Shown here one piece after another: positions 24,355 to 33,714 of a stretch of 64,000 nucleotides of DNA. The stretch is from assembly GCF_032397745.1 (NCBI RefSeq), contig NZ_CP135921.1:2046001-2110000 (forward strand), given 5' to 3'. Below the pieces are notes generated by a model that saw nothing but the letters and a program-made list of their open reading frames with translations, ran no database searches and had not been told where the DNA came from. This DNA is from Bradyrhizobium prioriisuperbiae. GTDB taxonomy: Bacteria; Pseudomonadota; Alphaproteobacteria; Rhizobiales; Xanthobacteraceae. Position numbers and translations under genes: made by a program. How positions within the stretch are numbered: the stretch's first letter is position 1; every line of letters begins with the position of its first letter.

Positions 24355-25851
24355 TTAGATCCCCGCCATCATGATGTACTTGATCTCGACATACTCTTCG
24401 ATGCCGTGATGGGAGCCTTCGCGGCCGAGGCCGGATTCCTTGACGCCGCCGAACGGCGCCACCTCCGTGGTGATCAGGCCGGTGTTGACGCCGACCATGC
24501 CGGACTCCAGCGCTTCCGCCACCCGCCAGACCCGGCCGAGGTCGCGGGAATAGAAGTAGGAGGCAAGGCCGAACGGCGAGGCGTTGGCCATGTCGACGAC
24601 TTCCTTCTCGTCCTTGAAGCGATACACCGGCGCCAGCGGGCCGAAGGTTTCCTCGCGGGTGACCAGCGCATCCACCGGAACATTCGCCAGCACCGTCGGC
24701 TCGAAGAAGGTGCCGCCGAGAGACGAGCGCTTGCCGCCGGTCAGCACCTTGGCGCCATGCGACACCGCATCCGCAATGTGCTCCTCGACCTTCTTCACCG
24801 CGTTGGCGTTGATCAGCGGACCCTGCACCACGCCGTCTTCGGTGCCGTCGCCAACCTTCATCGCCTTGGCCCTGGCCGCGAGCTTCTCGACAAACGCGTC
24901 GTAGATCTTGTCCTGGGCGTAGAGGCGGTTGGCGCAGACGCAGGTCTGGCCCATGTTGCGGAACTTGGACACCATGGCGCCTTCGACCGCGGCATCGAGA
25001 TCGGCGTCATCGAACACGATGAACGGCGCGTTGCCGCCGAGTTCGAGGCCGAGCTTCTTCACGCCCACCGCAGCCTGCTTGTACAGGATCTTGCCGACTT
25101 CGGTGGAGCCGGTGAAGCCGACCACACGCACCGCCGGATGTTCGCACAGCACCTTGCCGATGGCCGCGGAATCACCGGTCAGCACATTGAACACGCCTTT
25201 CGGGAACCCTGCCTTCTCCGCCAGCGCCGCCAGCGCCAGTGCGGTGAGCGGCGTCTCGGTCGCGGGCTTGAGCACCACGGTGCAGCCCGCGGCCAGCGCC
25301 GGCGAGACCTTGCGGGTGATCATCGAGCAGGGAAAATTCCAGGGCGTGATGGCGCCGGCGACGCCGATCGGCTGGCGGATCGCGAGGAGACGCGCATCGC
25401 CGCGCGGCGAGGGAATGGTCTCGCCATAGATGCGCCGCGCTTCCTCAGAGTAGAACTCGACATAAGCGCCGCCGATGTCCACTTCGCCCTTGGCTTCCGC
25501 CAGCGGCTTGCCCTGCTCGGAGGTGAGAATCAGCGCGAGATCGTCGCGGTTGGCGACGATCAGGTCGAACCATTTGCGCAACAGCACCGCGCGCTCTTTC
25601 GCCGTGGTCTTCGACCAGGTCTTAAAGGCGCGCTCAGCGGCTTCGACCGCCTCGGTGGCTTCCTTGGCGCCAAGCCGCGGCACGCTGACAATGGTGGCCT
25701 CGGTTGCCGGGTTGTCGACCTTGACCGATGGCGTGCCGACCCAGGCGCCGTCAATGAAGCAGCGGTCGCGCAGCAGCGACGGATCTTTCAGGCGGTCATG
25801 CAGGGACGCAGCAGACGATGCCGCGCGGGCGGTGGAAGAAGCAGGTGTCAT
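24355..25851 (-). CDS. gabD: NAD(P)-dependent succinate-semialdehyde dehydrogenase
   Basis: The 498-residue protein is a full-length aldehyde dehydrogenase: TPWNFP with Asn172, FTGSTEVGK (about 246-254), ELGGNAPF with the general base Glu270, and GQTCVCANR with the nucleophile Cys304. The CVC pair (304 and 306) is characteristic of bacterial GabD, in which the second cysteine can form a redox-sensitive disulfide. It would oxidise succinate semialdehyde to succinate in GABA catabolism. The start at 25851 has AGGAGA upstream; the frame extends further without similarity. No gabT is in the window, so it may act alone here. Confidence 0.88.
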   Translation of the reverse strand: MTPASSTARAASSAASLHDRLKDPSLLRDRCFIDGAWVGTPSVKVDNPATEATIVSVPRLGAKEATEAVEAAERAFKTWSKTTAKERAVLLRKWFDLIVANRDDLALILTSEQGKPLAEAKGEVDIGGAYVEFYSEEARRIYGETIPSPRGDARLLAIRQPIGVAGAITPWNFPCSMITRKVSPALAAGCTVVLKPATETPLTALALAALAEKAGFPKGVFNVLTGDSAAIGKVLCEHPAVRVVGFTGSTEVGKILYKQAAVGVKKLGLELGGNAPFIVFDDADLDAAVEGAMVSKFRNMGQTCVCANRLYAQDKIYDAFVEKLAARAKAMKVGDGTEDGVVQGPLINANAVKKVEEHIADAVSHGAKVLTGGKRSSLGGTFFEPTVLANVPVDALVTREETFGPLAPVYRFKDEKEVVDMANASPFGLASYFYSRDLGRVWRVAEALESGMVGVNTGLITTEVAPFGGVKESGLGREGSHHGIEEYVEIKYIMMAGI

Positions 25852-25898
25852 CTCGGAAGGTCTCCTGGGCTTACGGCTAGCCGCGGAGAACGATTCGT

Positions 25899-26225
25899 TC
25901 AGGCGGCACCACTGAGATAGGTTTCGCGGCGGCCAATCATGCGCTCGGCCGCGGTTTTGGCATCCGCTTTGGTTGCGGTCGCACACGTCCGGTAGTCGAG
26001 ATCGGGTGGCGCAGCTTCACGCCTTGCAAACCACGATGTCAACGATTTCGGCGCAACCTGGAGCACCGACAGTGCCAGAGCGAGATTATCGACCGCGCCA
26101 AACGCGAACAAGGCACCTGATGAGCGGTAACGCACCTCGTAGATACCGGGTCCGATGGGAGCTTCGATATTTTCACCGCGCGCTGCCTTGGGGTAGCGCT
26201 TCCACTCCGTCCAACTCGGGATCAT
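25899..26225 (-). CDS. small protein with possible GIY-YIG-like fold
   Basis: The 108-residue product contains PGIYEVRYRSSGALFAFG (about residues 27-44), resembling the first strand and GIY element of GIY-YIG domains, and a C-terminal helical stretch KADAKTAAERMIGRRETY. The YIG element and catalytic Glu are not convincing, so nuclease activity is doubtful. Similar small genes of unknown function occur in Bradyrhizobium. It is upstream of gabD on the same strand, 47 bp away, but there is no functional link that I can see. Confidence 0.45.
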   Translation of the reverse strand: MIPSWTEWKRYPKAARGENIEAPIGPGIYEVRYRSSGALFAFGAVDNLALALSVLQVAPKSLTSWFARREAAPPDLDYRTCATATKADAKTAAERMIGRRETYLSGAA

Positions 26226-26587
26226 GACCAGACCTTTCGCGGCATGGGCTGCCGCTCTCGCACGCTTTAACTAACCAGCTGTCCCCAGGCTGCCCCTAGC
26301 GGCGGTCTGGCATTGTGGCGTGACGTCAAACTCGCAGGCTGGGGATTCGTTCCGCGAAATTGTCGCCGCATGGCCATGGATATGGCGATTGCGCGATTTT
26401 GCTGCAAGTGCGTCCGCCCCCATTCCAAACACGGCTTTGTGAGATGGACCGCGACCGAGTGTCACAAATCCCGAAGCCCAAAAATCCAAGATAGCCGGGC
26501 GAGCATGTCCAGCACCGAAGCGCTTGCCGTCTCGAACCAGCGGGATCAAGATTATCGCCTCAAGAAAAACCAAAGGGGAAATGCATC
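26226..26587. other. intergenic region with no supported gene
   Basis: This 362-bp gap separates two divergent genes and should contain their promoters. Short open frames on both strands lack ribosome sites and recognisable similarity. AGGGGA about ten bases before the next gene is its ribosome site. I see no hairpin or repeat. Confidence 0.4.
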
Positions 26588-27775
26588 ATGGGCAATTCAG
26601 CACAAATTGATCAGGTTCTGCGCGCGGCTGCCGAGTCCGGCGCGATTCCCGGCGTGGTCGCAACCGCCGCGACCGGCAGCGATGTGATCTACCAGGGCGC
26701 CTTCGGCAAACGCGACCTCTCGAAGGATCAGCCGATGACTGGCGACAGCGTGTTCTGGATCGCATCGATGACCAAAGCCGTTACCACGGCGGCGGCGATG
26801 CAGCTTGTCGAGCAGGGCAAGCTCTCGCTCGACGATCCGATCGGCAAGGTCCTGCCCGATCTCGCCAGCCCGCAGGTGCTGGAAGGCTTTGGCAGCGACG
26901 GCGCGCCGAAACTGCGTCCGGCGAAAGGGCCGATCACCCTGCGCCAGCTGATGACCCATACCGCCGGCTTCTGTTACGACATCTGGAACGGCGACATGGC
27001 GACCTATCTGGAAAAGACGGGCACGCCGGGTGTCACCACCTGCCTAAATGCCGCGCTGAAAACCCCGATCATGACCGATCCCGGCACGCGCTGGGAGTAC
27101 GGCACCAACATCGACTTTGTCGGCAAGGCGGTGGAGGCGGTGAGCGGCAAGAAGCTCGATGCGTATCTGCGCGACCACATGTTCACACCACTCGGCATGA
27201 GCGACACCGGCTTCAAGATCAGCGACGCGATGCGCACGCGGCTGGTCGGCATGCACGCCCGCGGCCCCGACGGATCGCTCACACCGATCCCGTTCGAGCT
27301 GGAGCAGGAGCCGGAATTCCACATGGGCGGCGGCGGCCTCTACAGCACCGCGCGCGACTATCTCCAGTTCACCCAGATGATCCTGAACAAGGGCCGCGGC
27401 AACGGCCAGCAGGTGCTGAAGCCGGAAACCGTGGCGCTGATGGGCCAGAACCACATCGGCGAGTTGCAGATGACCAAACTCACCACGGCGGCGGCGCCCC
27501 TGAGCAACGATGTCGACCTGTTCCCGGACATGGTGAAGAAATGGGGCCTCAGCTTCCTGATCAACACCGCGAAAACGCCCGAAGGCCGCAGCCCCGGCAG
27601 CCTGTTCTGGGCTGGCCTGGCCAACACCTATTACTGGATCGATCCGTCACGCGACGTGTCCGGCGTGATCCTGATGCAGGTGCTGCCGTTCGCCGACCAC
27701 AAATGCCTCGACGCCTTCGCAGGCTTCGAGCGCGGCGTGTATGCGTCGCTGGATGAAGGCAAGCGCGCGGCGTGA
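26588..27775 (+). CDS. serine hydrolase, class C beta-lactamase/esterase family
   Basis: The 395-residue protein has the serine beta-lactamase-like core: S60-M-T-K63 as the catalytic S-x-x-K, Y171 in WEYGTN as the second motif, and an HMGGGGLYSTARDY segment (about 239-252). The sequence lacks a signal peptide, so it is probably cytoplasmic, as in family VIII esterases and several lactonases. It would hydrolyse an ester or amide through an acyl-serine intermediate. The substrate is not evident, and resistance should not be assumed. The neighbouring genes give no clue. Confidence 0.83.
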   Translation: MGNSAQIDQVLRAAAESGAIPGVVATAATGSDVIYQGAFGKRDLSKDQPMTGDSVFWIASMTKAVTTAAAMQLVEQGKLSLDDPIGKVLPDLASPQVLEGFGSDGAPKLRPAKGPITLRQLMTHTAGFCYDIWNGDMATYLEKTGTPGVTTCLNAALKTPIMTDPGTRWEYGTNIDFVGKAVEAVSGKKLDAYLRDHMFTPLGMSDTGFKISDAMRTRLVGMHARGPDGSLTPIPFELEQEPEFHMGGGGLYSTARDYLQFTQMILNKGRGNGQQVLKPETVALMGQNHIGELQMTKLTTAAAPLSNDVDLFPDMVKKWGLSFLINTAKTPEGRSPGSLFWAGLANTYYWIDPSRDVSGVILMQVLPFADHKCLDAFAGFERGVYASLDEGKRAA

Positions 27776-27804
27776 GGGCTGAGTCCTCGCGCGACTTCCT
27801 ATCT

Positions 27805-27893
27805 TGTCGTTGCCGGGCTTGTCCCGGCAACCCCGCTTAGGGACGCACTGCGCCCCTAAGCGAGATCACCGGGACAAGCCCGGTGATGACAAT
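27805..27893. repeat. triple-hairpin intergenic palindromic repeat
   Basis: Three perfect or near-perfect stems lie in series between convergent genes: TTGCCGGG...CCCGGCAA at 27810-27830, CGCTTAGGG...CCCTAAGCG at 27834-27862, and TCACCGGG...CCCGGTGA at 27866-27886. The outer two are also complementary to each other (CGGGCTTGTCCCGG with CCGGGACAAGCCCG), giving an alternative long pairing. Elements of this type recur in Bradyrhizobium intergenic DNA. Confidence 0.75.
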
Positions 27894-27913
27894 AGTGAGG
27901 TAAGACGACAAAC

Positions 27914-28915
27914 CTAAACCGGCAGCCCGTGCTTCTGCGCCAGGTCCTTCAGCGAGGTCTGCGGCCGCGCACCGACATGCTGGATGACTTCGGCCGCAGC
28001 CAGCGCGCCAAGCCGGCCGGCGTCCTCGTGGCTCGTGCCGCGCACCAGGCCGAACAGGAATCCTGCGGCAAACAGGTCGCCGGCGCCGGTGGTGTCGACA
28101 AGCTTGTTGATCGGGAAGGCCGGCACCGCCGTCACCTTGTCCTTGGTCACCACCACGCAGCCCTTTTCGCTGCGCGTCACCACTGCGAAGCCGATGTCGT
28201 TGCGCAGCTGCGTCAGCGCGGCATCGACATCGCTGGACTGATACAGCGACAGCAGTTCGGCTTCATTGGCGAAAATCAGGTCGATGGTGTTCTTGCGCAT
28301 CAGGCTCAGAAATTCGTCGCGATAGCGGCCGACGCAAAAAGAATCGGACAATGTCAAAGCCACCGTGCGCTTGGCGCCGTGCGCGATCTCGGACGCCTTG
28401 ACGAACGCGTTCTTGGCCTCGGCCGGATCCCACAGATACCCTTCGAGATAGGTGATGGACGACGCCGCCACCTGCTCCGCATCGATATCGTCGGGGCGCA
28501 GGTTCTGCGCCGCACCGAGATAGGTGTTCATGGTGCGCTCGCCGTCCGGCGTGATCAGGATGTAGGAACATCCCGTCGCCGGACCGTCCGTCGCCGCCGG
28601 CGTGGTGAAGGTGACATTCGCGGTGCGGATGTCATGGCTGTACAGGCGACCGACCTGGTCGTCCTTGACCTTGCCGACATAGACGGCGCTGGCGCCGAAC
28701 GCCGCGACGCCGACGATGGTGTTGGCGGCCGATCCGCCGGAGACCTGCGTCGCCGGTCCCATGGCGCTGTAGATCGAGGCGGCACGCGTCTCGTCGATCA
28801 GCTGCATGGCACCCTTGGCCATGCCCTGGTTGGCCAGGAAGGCATCGTCGGTCTGCACCAGGATATCGAAGATGGCATTGCCAATGCCGAGAACATCGTA
28901 TTTCGCTGTGGTCAT
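27914..28915 (-). CDS. adenosine kinase-type PfkB carbohydrate kinase
   Basis: The 333-residue protein has the ribokinase/PfkB signatures: GGSAANTIVGVAAFG (about residues 59-73) for the sugar site and the anion hole DTTGAGDLFAAGFLFG near residue 280, with the catalytic Asp in the GAGD motif. Its N-terminus VLGIGNAIFDILV and overall length match alphaproteobacterial adenosine kinases, which make AMP from adenosine with ATP. Ribokinase or another nucleoside kinase remains possible. The start at 28915 follows a GGAGCGA-like site; an upstream extension has no similarity. It is divergent from murJ. Confidence 0.85.
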   Translation of the reverse strand: MTTAKYDVLGIGNAIFDILVQTDDAFLANQGMAKGAMQLIDETRAASIYSAMGPATQVSGGSAANTIVGVAAFGASAVYVGKVKDDQVGRLYSHDIRTANVTFTTPAATDGPATGCSYILITPDGERTMNTYLGAAQNLRPDDIDAEQVAASSITYLEGYLWDPAEAKNAFVKASEIAHGAKRTVALTLSDSFCVGRYRDEFLSLMRKNTIDLIFANEAELLSLYQSSDVDAALTQLRNDIGFAVVTRSEKGCVVVTKDKVTAVPAFPINKLVDTTGAGDLFAAGFLFGLVRGTSHEDAGRLGALAAAEVIQHVGARPQTSLKDLAQKHGLPV

Positions 28916-29053
28916 CGACAATCGCTCCGCGGGCGCTATCGGACAGGCCCGGTCAGGTTTGTGTTGCACGGACGATCGTGCAGAATGGGCCGACCTATCA
29001 CGTCCCCGGCTTCGCCAGCAAGAGTGCGACAGCCCCATGCTTAAAATGCCATC

Positions 29054-30592
29054 ATGATTCGCCACGTTGTCACGGTTTCTTCGGGCACCCTGTGCTCACG
29101 GCTCCTGGGTTTCGTGCGCGATTCCCTGATCGCGGCGCTGTTGGGCGCGGGGCCGATTGCCGACGCTTTCCTGGTCGCGTTCCAGTTCATCAATGTGACG
29201 CGGCGGCTCCTGGCCGAGGGTGCGCTGAATGCCGCCCTGGTCCCCGGTTATCTGCGCGCCCGCGAGACCGGTGGCGCGGTGGCGGCGGCCGCCTTCGCCG
29301 GGCGGGTGATGGGCACGCTGAGCCTGATCCTGATCGTGATCGCGGCACTCTTGGCGCTGCTGATGCCGCTGGTGATGGCTTTTCTGGCGCCGGGCTTCGT
29401 CGCCACCACACTGCAACTCGCGGTCACCGATGCGCGGCTGATGCTGCCCTATTTTGCTTTCGTCGGACCGGTGACGGTGATGATGGGCGTGCTCAATGCC
29501 GAGCATCGTTACGTGCTCAGTGCATTCTCGCCGCTGCTATTCAACATCACCCTGATCGGCGTCACCCTCGCGCTGCTGATCTGGCGTCACGATGCGGTGT
29601 TCGCGTCGACCGTGATGGCCGCCACCGTCGGCATCGCAGGACTGCTGCAGATGCTGGTGCTGATCCAGCGCCGCCGCGGGCGCGACGGCCTGGCGTGCCC
29701 GATCCGGATTTCGTTCGATCCGGAGATGATCGGTTTCCTGCGCAAGGCGGTGCCGGGCATGTTCGCCAACGCCGGCCCGCAATTCCTGATCGTCGCCGGC
29801 GCCATCATGGCCTCGTCATCACCCGCCGCGGTGTCCTGGCTGTACTTCGCCAACCGGCTGATCGACCTGCCGCTCGGCATGGTGGGCGTTGCCATGGGCA
29901 CGGTGCTGGTGCCGTCGCTGACCCGCGCCGTCCATGACGACGACCACTCCCTGCTGGTCAAGACCGAGTCTCGCGGTGTCGAATTCGCCGTCGGTCTGGT
30001 GCTGCCGGCCACGCTGGGGCTGATGGTGTTGTCCGAGATGATCGTGCGCGTGCTGTTCGAGCACGGCGCTTTTACCGCCAACGACACCAAGTTCACCGCA
30101 CAGGCGGTGATGGTGCTGGCGCTGGGCTTGCCGGCGCACGTGCTGATGAAGACACTGTCGCCCGCCTTCTTCGCCCGCGACAACACCGCGACGCCGCTTT
30201 ATGCAACGCTGGCCGGGCTCGCCGCCGCGGTCGTTGCGGGCTTCATCCTGAGTTCGCGTTTCGGCGCCAACGGTGTCGCCGTCGGCATTGCCCTCGGCGC
30301 CTGGTGCTGCGCCGGCGTGCTGCTGTGGCGCAGCGCGCGGGTTTTCGGCCTGTCGCTCGACGCGAAAGCCCGCCAGCGGCTGCCGCGGATCGCCGCAGCC
30401 GCGCTGGTGATGGGCGGTGTGCTGTGGCTGGCGGAAACCTTCGTCGCGCCGGTGATGGCCAGCGCCCAGTTCATGGCGCAGCTCACCATCCTTGGCGGCC
30501 TGGTCGCTGTTGGGCTGGCGCTTTACGGCACGCTGCTGGAGCTGTTCGGCATCGTCAGCTGGAGCCAGGCGATCGACGACTTGCGTGCATGA
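29054..30592 (+). CDS. murJ: lipid II flippase MurJ (MviN)
   Basis: The 512-residue protein has about 14 membrane helices and the MurJ hallmarks: TVSSGTLCSRLLGFVRDSLIA at the N-terminus, GALNAALVPGYLRARETGG (about residues 56-75), and LPLGMVGVAMGTVLVPSLTR (about 274-293). It moves lipid II across the inner membrane during peptidoglycan synthesis and is usually essential. The next gene on the strand is trpS, 69 bases away, an order shared with other Bradyrhizobium-type genomes. Length and motifs are normal. Confidence 0.92.
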   Translation: MIRHVVTVSSGTLCSRLLGFVRDSLIAALLGAGPIADAFLVAFQFINVTRRLLAEGALNAALVPGYLRARETGGAVAAAAFAGRVMGTLSLILIVIAALLALLMPLVMAFLAPGFVATTLQLAVTDARLMLPYFAFVGPVTVMMGVLNAEHRYVLSAFSPLLFNITLIGVTLALLIWRHDAVFASTVMAATVGIAGLLQMLVLIQRRRGRDGLACPIRISFDPEMIGFLRKAVPGMFANAGPQFLIVAGAIMASSSPAAVSWLYFANRLIDLPLGMVGVAMGTVLVPSLTRAVHDDDHSLLVKTESRGVEFAVGLVLPATLGLMVLSEMIVRVLFEHGAFTANDTKFTAQAVMVLALGLPAHVLMKTLSPAFFARDNTATPLYATLAGLAAAVVAGFILSSRFGANGVAVGIALGAWCCAGVLLWRSARVFGLSLDAKARQRLPRIAAAALVMGGVLWLAETFVAPVMASAQFMAQLTILGGLVAVGLALYGTLLELFGIVSWSQAIDDLRA

Positions 30593-30661
30593 GGCGACCG
30601 TGGCAATGGACGACCCCGCAGGGCCAAATGCCCCTCAGATGAACGGCTGGGAAACAAGCAA

Positions 30662-31702
30662 ATGACGGCAAAAGAACTGGTGTTTTCCGGCGTGCAGCCG
30701 ACCGGCAATCTGCACCTTGGCAACTACCTCGGCGCGATCGTCAATTTCGTCAAACTGCAGCAGACGCACGAGTGCATCTACTGCGTGGTCGACATGCATG
30801 CGATCACCGTCTGGCAGGACCCGGCCGAGTTGACCAAGGCCACGCGCGAAGTCGCCGCCGCCTTCATCGCCGCCGGCATCGACCCGACAAAACACATCAT
30901 CTTCAACCAGAGCCAGGTGTCGGCCCACGCCGAGCTCGCCTGGGTGTTTAACTGCGTCGCCCGCCTCGGCTGGCTGAACCGCATGACCCAGTTCAAGGAG
31001 AAGGCCGGCAAGGATCGCGAGAACGCCTCCGTCGGGCTCTATGCCTATCCCAGCCTGATGTCTGCCGACATTCTGGTGTATCGCGCCACCCACGTGCCGG
31101 TGGGCGAAGACCAGAAGCAGCACCTCGAACTTGCGCGCGACATCGCGCAGAAGTTCAACAATGATTTCGGCGACACCATCCGCAGTCACGGCTTCAATGA
31201 CGGCCTGTTCTTCCCGCAGCCGGAGCCGCTGATCACCGGCCCTGCAACGCGCGTGATGAGCCTGCGCGACGGCACCAAGAAGATGTCGAAATCCGACCCG
31301 TCGGATTATTCGCGCATCAATCTCAGCGACGACGCCGATGCCATCGCGCAGAAGGTGCGCAAGGCCAAGACCGATCCGGAACCGCTGCCGGTCGAGGAAA
31401 AAGGCCTGGAGCACCGTCCCGAGGCCGACAATCTGGTTGGCATCTATGCGGCGCTGTCCGGACGCGGCAAGCCTGACATCCTGCAGGAGTTCGGCGGCGG
31501 CCAGTTCTCGAATTTCAAATCGAGCCTGGTCGATCTCGCGGTCGAAAAGCTCGGGCCGATCGGCGCCGAGATGAAACGGCTGACCGGCGACCCTGCTTAC
31601 ATGGATTCAGTGCTGGCCGACGGCGCGGACCGCGCCCGCGTTTTGGCCGATGCCACCATGAACAAGGTGAAGGACATCGTCGGCTTCATTCGCAAGGCGT
31701 AA
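30662..31702 (+). CDS. trpS: tryptophanyl-tRNA synthetase
   Basis: The 346-residue class I synthetase has the HIGH-equivalent HLGN at about residues 18-21 ([14 protein letters not shown]) and KMSKS at about 206-210 ([10 protein letters not shown]). The [16 protein letters not shown] segment near 145-160 is the ATP/tRNA side of the catalytic site. It charges tRNA-Trp. It is downstream of murJ and ends in front of a strong inverted repeat that probably terminates the transcript. Confidence 0.95.
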   Translation: MTAKELVFSGVQPTGNLHLGNYLGAIVNFVKLQQTHECIYCVVDMHAITVWQDPAELTKATREVAAAFIAAGIDPTKHIIFNQSQVSAHAELAWVFNCVARLGWLNRMTQFKEKAGKDRENASVGLYAYPSLMSADILVYRATHVPVGEDQKQHLELARDIAQKFNNDFGDTIRSHGFNDGLFFPQPEPLITGPATRVMSLRDGTKKMSKSDPSDYSRINLSDDADAIAQKVRKAKTDPEPLPVEEKGLEHRPEADNLVGIYAALSGRGKPDILQEFGGGQFSNFKSSLVDLAVEKLGPIGAEMKRLTGDPAYMDSVLADGADRARVLADATMNKVKDIVGFIRKA

Positions 31703-31720
31703 CCCGCGAATTGAAGCGCT

Positions 31721-31791
31721 GTAGCCCGGATGAGCGAAGCGACATCCGGGATCGTCCCAGCCCCGGATGTCGCTTCGCTCATCCGAGCTAC
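31721..31791. repeat. 30-bp stem inverted repeat between trpS and the NUDIX gene
   Basis: The arms 31721-31750 and 31761-31791 pair with one mismatch and leave a 10-base loop. The sequence starts GTAGCCCGGATGAGCG and ends with its complement. This GTAGCCCGGATG element is a common dispersed repeat of Bradyrhizobium. It lies between convergent genes, and the NUDIX stop codon (31788-31790) is inside its right arm. Confidence 0.85.
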
Positions 31792-32264
31792 GGTGCCACG
31801 TTTTTGACAGAGCTCGATCGCGACTCCAGCCACGCCCCCAGGCCATTGGGAAACAGTTGCAATCCGGCCGCTGAGAGGTCTGCCGGATTGACCCATCGGG
31901 CACGGGCGGGCGTGCCGTCGTTTTCGGAAAACAGAATCTCGGCGCGAGCGTAAAGCGACGTGTCGACCAGTTCCACGTCGGCCGCGAAAACAATCTCGTG
32001 CCCGAGCTGGCCTTCGTGCCGATAGATGTTTTCGAACACATGCCAAGGCCCGGCGATTGTAATCCCGGTTGCGAGCTCTTCCTGAAACTCGCGATGCAGC
32101 GCCTGCTCTCTGGTTTCGCCGTAATCGATGGATCCGCCCAGCGGACGAACGCCTTTCACCGTCCCGCGATCGGTTTCGACATCCGCCACCAGCAGCCGCC
32201 CGGCATGCCAGGCCAGCCCGATCGCTTTCACCCGAATGCTGTTCGGAGGCCGCCAGACGGTCAT
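31788..32264 (-). CDS. NUDIX hydrolase
   Basis: The 158-residue protein has a Nudix box, GSIDYGETREQALHREFQEE (about residues 43-62), with the G-x5-E-x7-R-E-x2-E-E metal-binding core. The usual Gly after E-E is displaced by two residues (EELATGI). It would cleave a nucleoside diphosphate linked to another moiety, but the substrate is not readable. The start at 32264 gives a compact family-length protein; a long upstream extension is spurious. The last codon lies in a dispersed repeat, so the C-terminus may have been altered by its insertion. It is divergent from a universal stress protein. Confidence 0.8.
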   Translation of the reverse strand: MTVWRPPNSIRVKAIGLAWHAGRLLVADVETDRGTVKGVRPLGGSIDYGETREQALHREFQEELATGITIAGPWHVFENIYRHEGQLGHEIVFAADVELVDTSLYARAEILFSENDGTPARARWVNPADLSAAGLQLFPNGLGAWLESRSSSVKNVAP

Positions 32265-32411
32265 GCTCAGATCCTCGATGTGCGCTGCGTCGCCGCGAGA
32301 TTTCTTACCTTTGCCACAATCGGTGCAGGAATTCGCGGACCTGTTTGCTTGCCCGCTGCGGCATCGGCGTGGCAGCATCGCCGCAAGGCAGACTTCCGTT
32401 TTGGGGCATGC

Positions 32412-32906
32412 ATGAGCACTCAGCGTCGCGCCTACGAATCCGGCCACAAGCCGAAATGCCTGGTCATCGTCGACGACACCGCGGAAGCCGATCGCGCCGT
32501 CTATTACGCCAGCCGCTGGGCGGTGCGCCTTGGCGGCGGCGTGGTGATGCTGCGGGTGATCGAAATCGAGGACCGCAATCAGCAATGGCTCGGCGTCGCC
32601 GACATCATGCGGGCGGAAGCGCATGAAGAAGCCAACACGGCGCTCGACCGCGCCGCCGGCCGCGCCAACGGGTTGGCCGCGATCACACCGGAGCGGGTGA
32701 TCCGCGAGGGCAATCCAAGCGAGCAAATCCTCGACGTCATCGACAAGGACGTCGACATCGCCATGCTGGTGCTGGCCGCGAGCACCGGGGTCGAGGGCCC
32801 CGGGCCGATCATCACCGGCCTCGCCAGCATCGCTGGAACCTTCCCGATCCCGGTCACGGTGGTGCCCGGCGGGCTGTCGGACGCGGATATCGATGGCTTG
32901 TCATGA
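32412..32906 (+). CDS. universal stress protein (UspA) family
   Basis: The 164-residue protein has the Usp fold: KCLVIVDDTAEADRAVYYASRWA at about residues 15-37 and VDIAMLVLAAS near 115-125. The ATP-binding G-x2-G-x9-G-S/T motif is only partly preserved, as GPGPIITGLASIAGTF, so ATP binding is uncertain. Usp proteins accumulate under starvation and stress. The ATG at 32412 is chosen because it starts the family match. It is divergent from the NUDIX gene. Confidence 0.8.
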   Translation: MSTQRRAYESGHKPKCLVIVDDTAEADRAVYYASRWAVRLGGGVVMLRVIEIEDRNQQWLGVADIMRAEAHEEANTALDRAAGRANGLAAITPERVIREGNPSEQILDVIDKDVDIAMLVLAASTGVEGPGPIITGLASIAGTFPIPVTVVPGGLSDADIDGLS

Positions 32907-33030
32907 CGGAGCCGCCCGGCCTCAAGGCCGCATCCCTTGCGCCAACCCCTTGATCCTGCTCGGCAAGAGACCATGTGAGATTGCAGGTCGGCTTGCGATA
33001 AACCGCGTTCCAGAACGCTCCGATCAGGCT

Positions 33031-33091
33031 TCTTTGTTTTGACGCGTTTTCTTCACGCGAACCGGTATCCACTTCGCTCGAAAACGCTCTA
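33031..33091. repeat. GCGTTTTC...GAAAACGC intergenic repeat
   Basis: GCGTTTTC at 33044-33051 pairs with GAAAACGC at 33080-33087. The intervening ACGCGAACCGGTATCCACTT is a recurrent spacer of a known Bradyrhizobium/Rhodopseudomonas palindromic element. It lies in the 250-bp gap between the stress-protein and NifU-like genes. Confidence 0.65.
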
Positions 33092-33156
33092 AGATGCCCA
33101 TTCTATCAACCCCTTGGCCACACCGGCCTTGAACCGGTGAGCGGCCGGAGACATCG

Positions 33157-33714
33157 ATGTTTATCCAGACCGAAGCGACCCCCAACCCGGCAACCCTGAA
33201 ATTCCTTCCCGGCCGCGATGTGCTCGGCGAAGGCACCATGGAATTCCGCGTCCGCGAAGACGCCACCCGCTCGCCGCTGGCGGAACGGCTGTTCGCCGTG
33301 CCCGGTGTCACCGGCGTGTTCTATGGCTCGGATTTCGTCACCGTGACCAAGGACGACAGCGACTGGCAGCATCTGAAGCCGGCGGTGCTCGGCGCCATCA
33401 TGGAACACTACATGTCCGGCGAGCCGCTGCTGAACGACGGCGCCCACGATGCCGACGCGGACGAGTTCTTCAATGAAGCTGACGCCGAGACCGTCGAGAC
33501 CATCAAGGAGCTGATCGAGACCCGGGTGCGCCCGGCGGTCGCCAATGACGGCGGCGACATCACCTTCCGCGGCTTCAAAGACGGCATCGTCTATCTCGAT
33601 ATGAAGGGCTCTTGCGCCGGCTGCCCGTCGTCCACCGCCACGCTGCAGCACGGCATCCAGAACCTGCTCAAGCACTTCGTGCCTGATGTCGTCGAAGTCC
33701 GGCCCATGGCCTGA
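33157..33714 (+). CDS. NifU-like Fe-S scaffold/carrier (Nfu family)
   Basis: The 185-residue protein has an Nfu N-terminal domain (residues 1-90, MFIQTEATPNPATLKFLPG) and a C-terminal NifU domain with Cys153 and Cys156 in GSCAGCPSS, which bind a bridging [4Fe-4S] cluster between two subunits. It delivers Fe-S clusters to client enzymes. Just downstream is the Fe-S enzyme MiaB cluster. The stop codon lies in the first unit of a 14-bp tandem repeat, and a strong terminator follows at 33806. Confidence 0.9.
   Translation: MFIQTEATPNPATLKFLPGRDVLGEGTMEFRVREDATRSPLAERLFAVPGVTGVFYGSDFVTVTKDDSDWQHLKPAVLGAIMEHYMSGEPLLNDGAHDADADEFFNEADAETVETIKELIETRVRPAVANDGGDITFRGFKDGIVYLDMKGSCAGCPSSTATLQHGIQNLLKHFVPDVVEVRPMA

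Noticed and set aside
26271..26687. Open frames on both strands between the GIY-like and serine hydrolase genes
   Set aside because: No ribosome sites and no similarity. One overlaps the start of the serine hydrolase in another frame.
15136..33091. Intergenic palindromes read as CRISPR or insertion-sequence ends
   Set aside because: They are single, unrelated-position copies of known dispersed Bradyrhizobium-type repeats. They lack regular spacers, and no transposase or cas gene is present.
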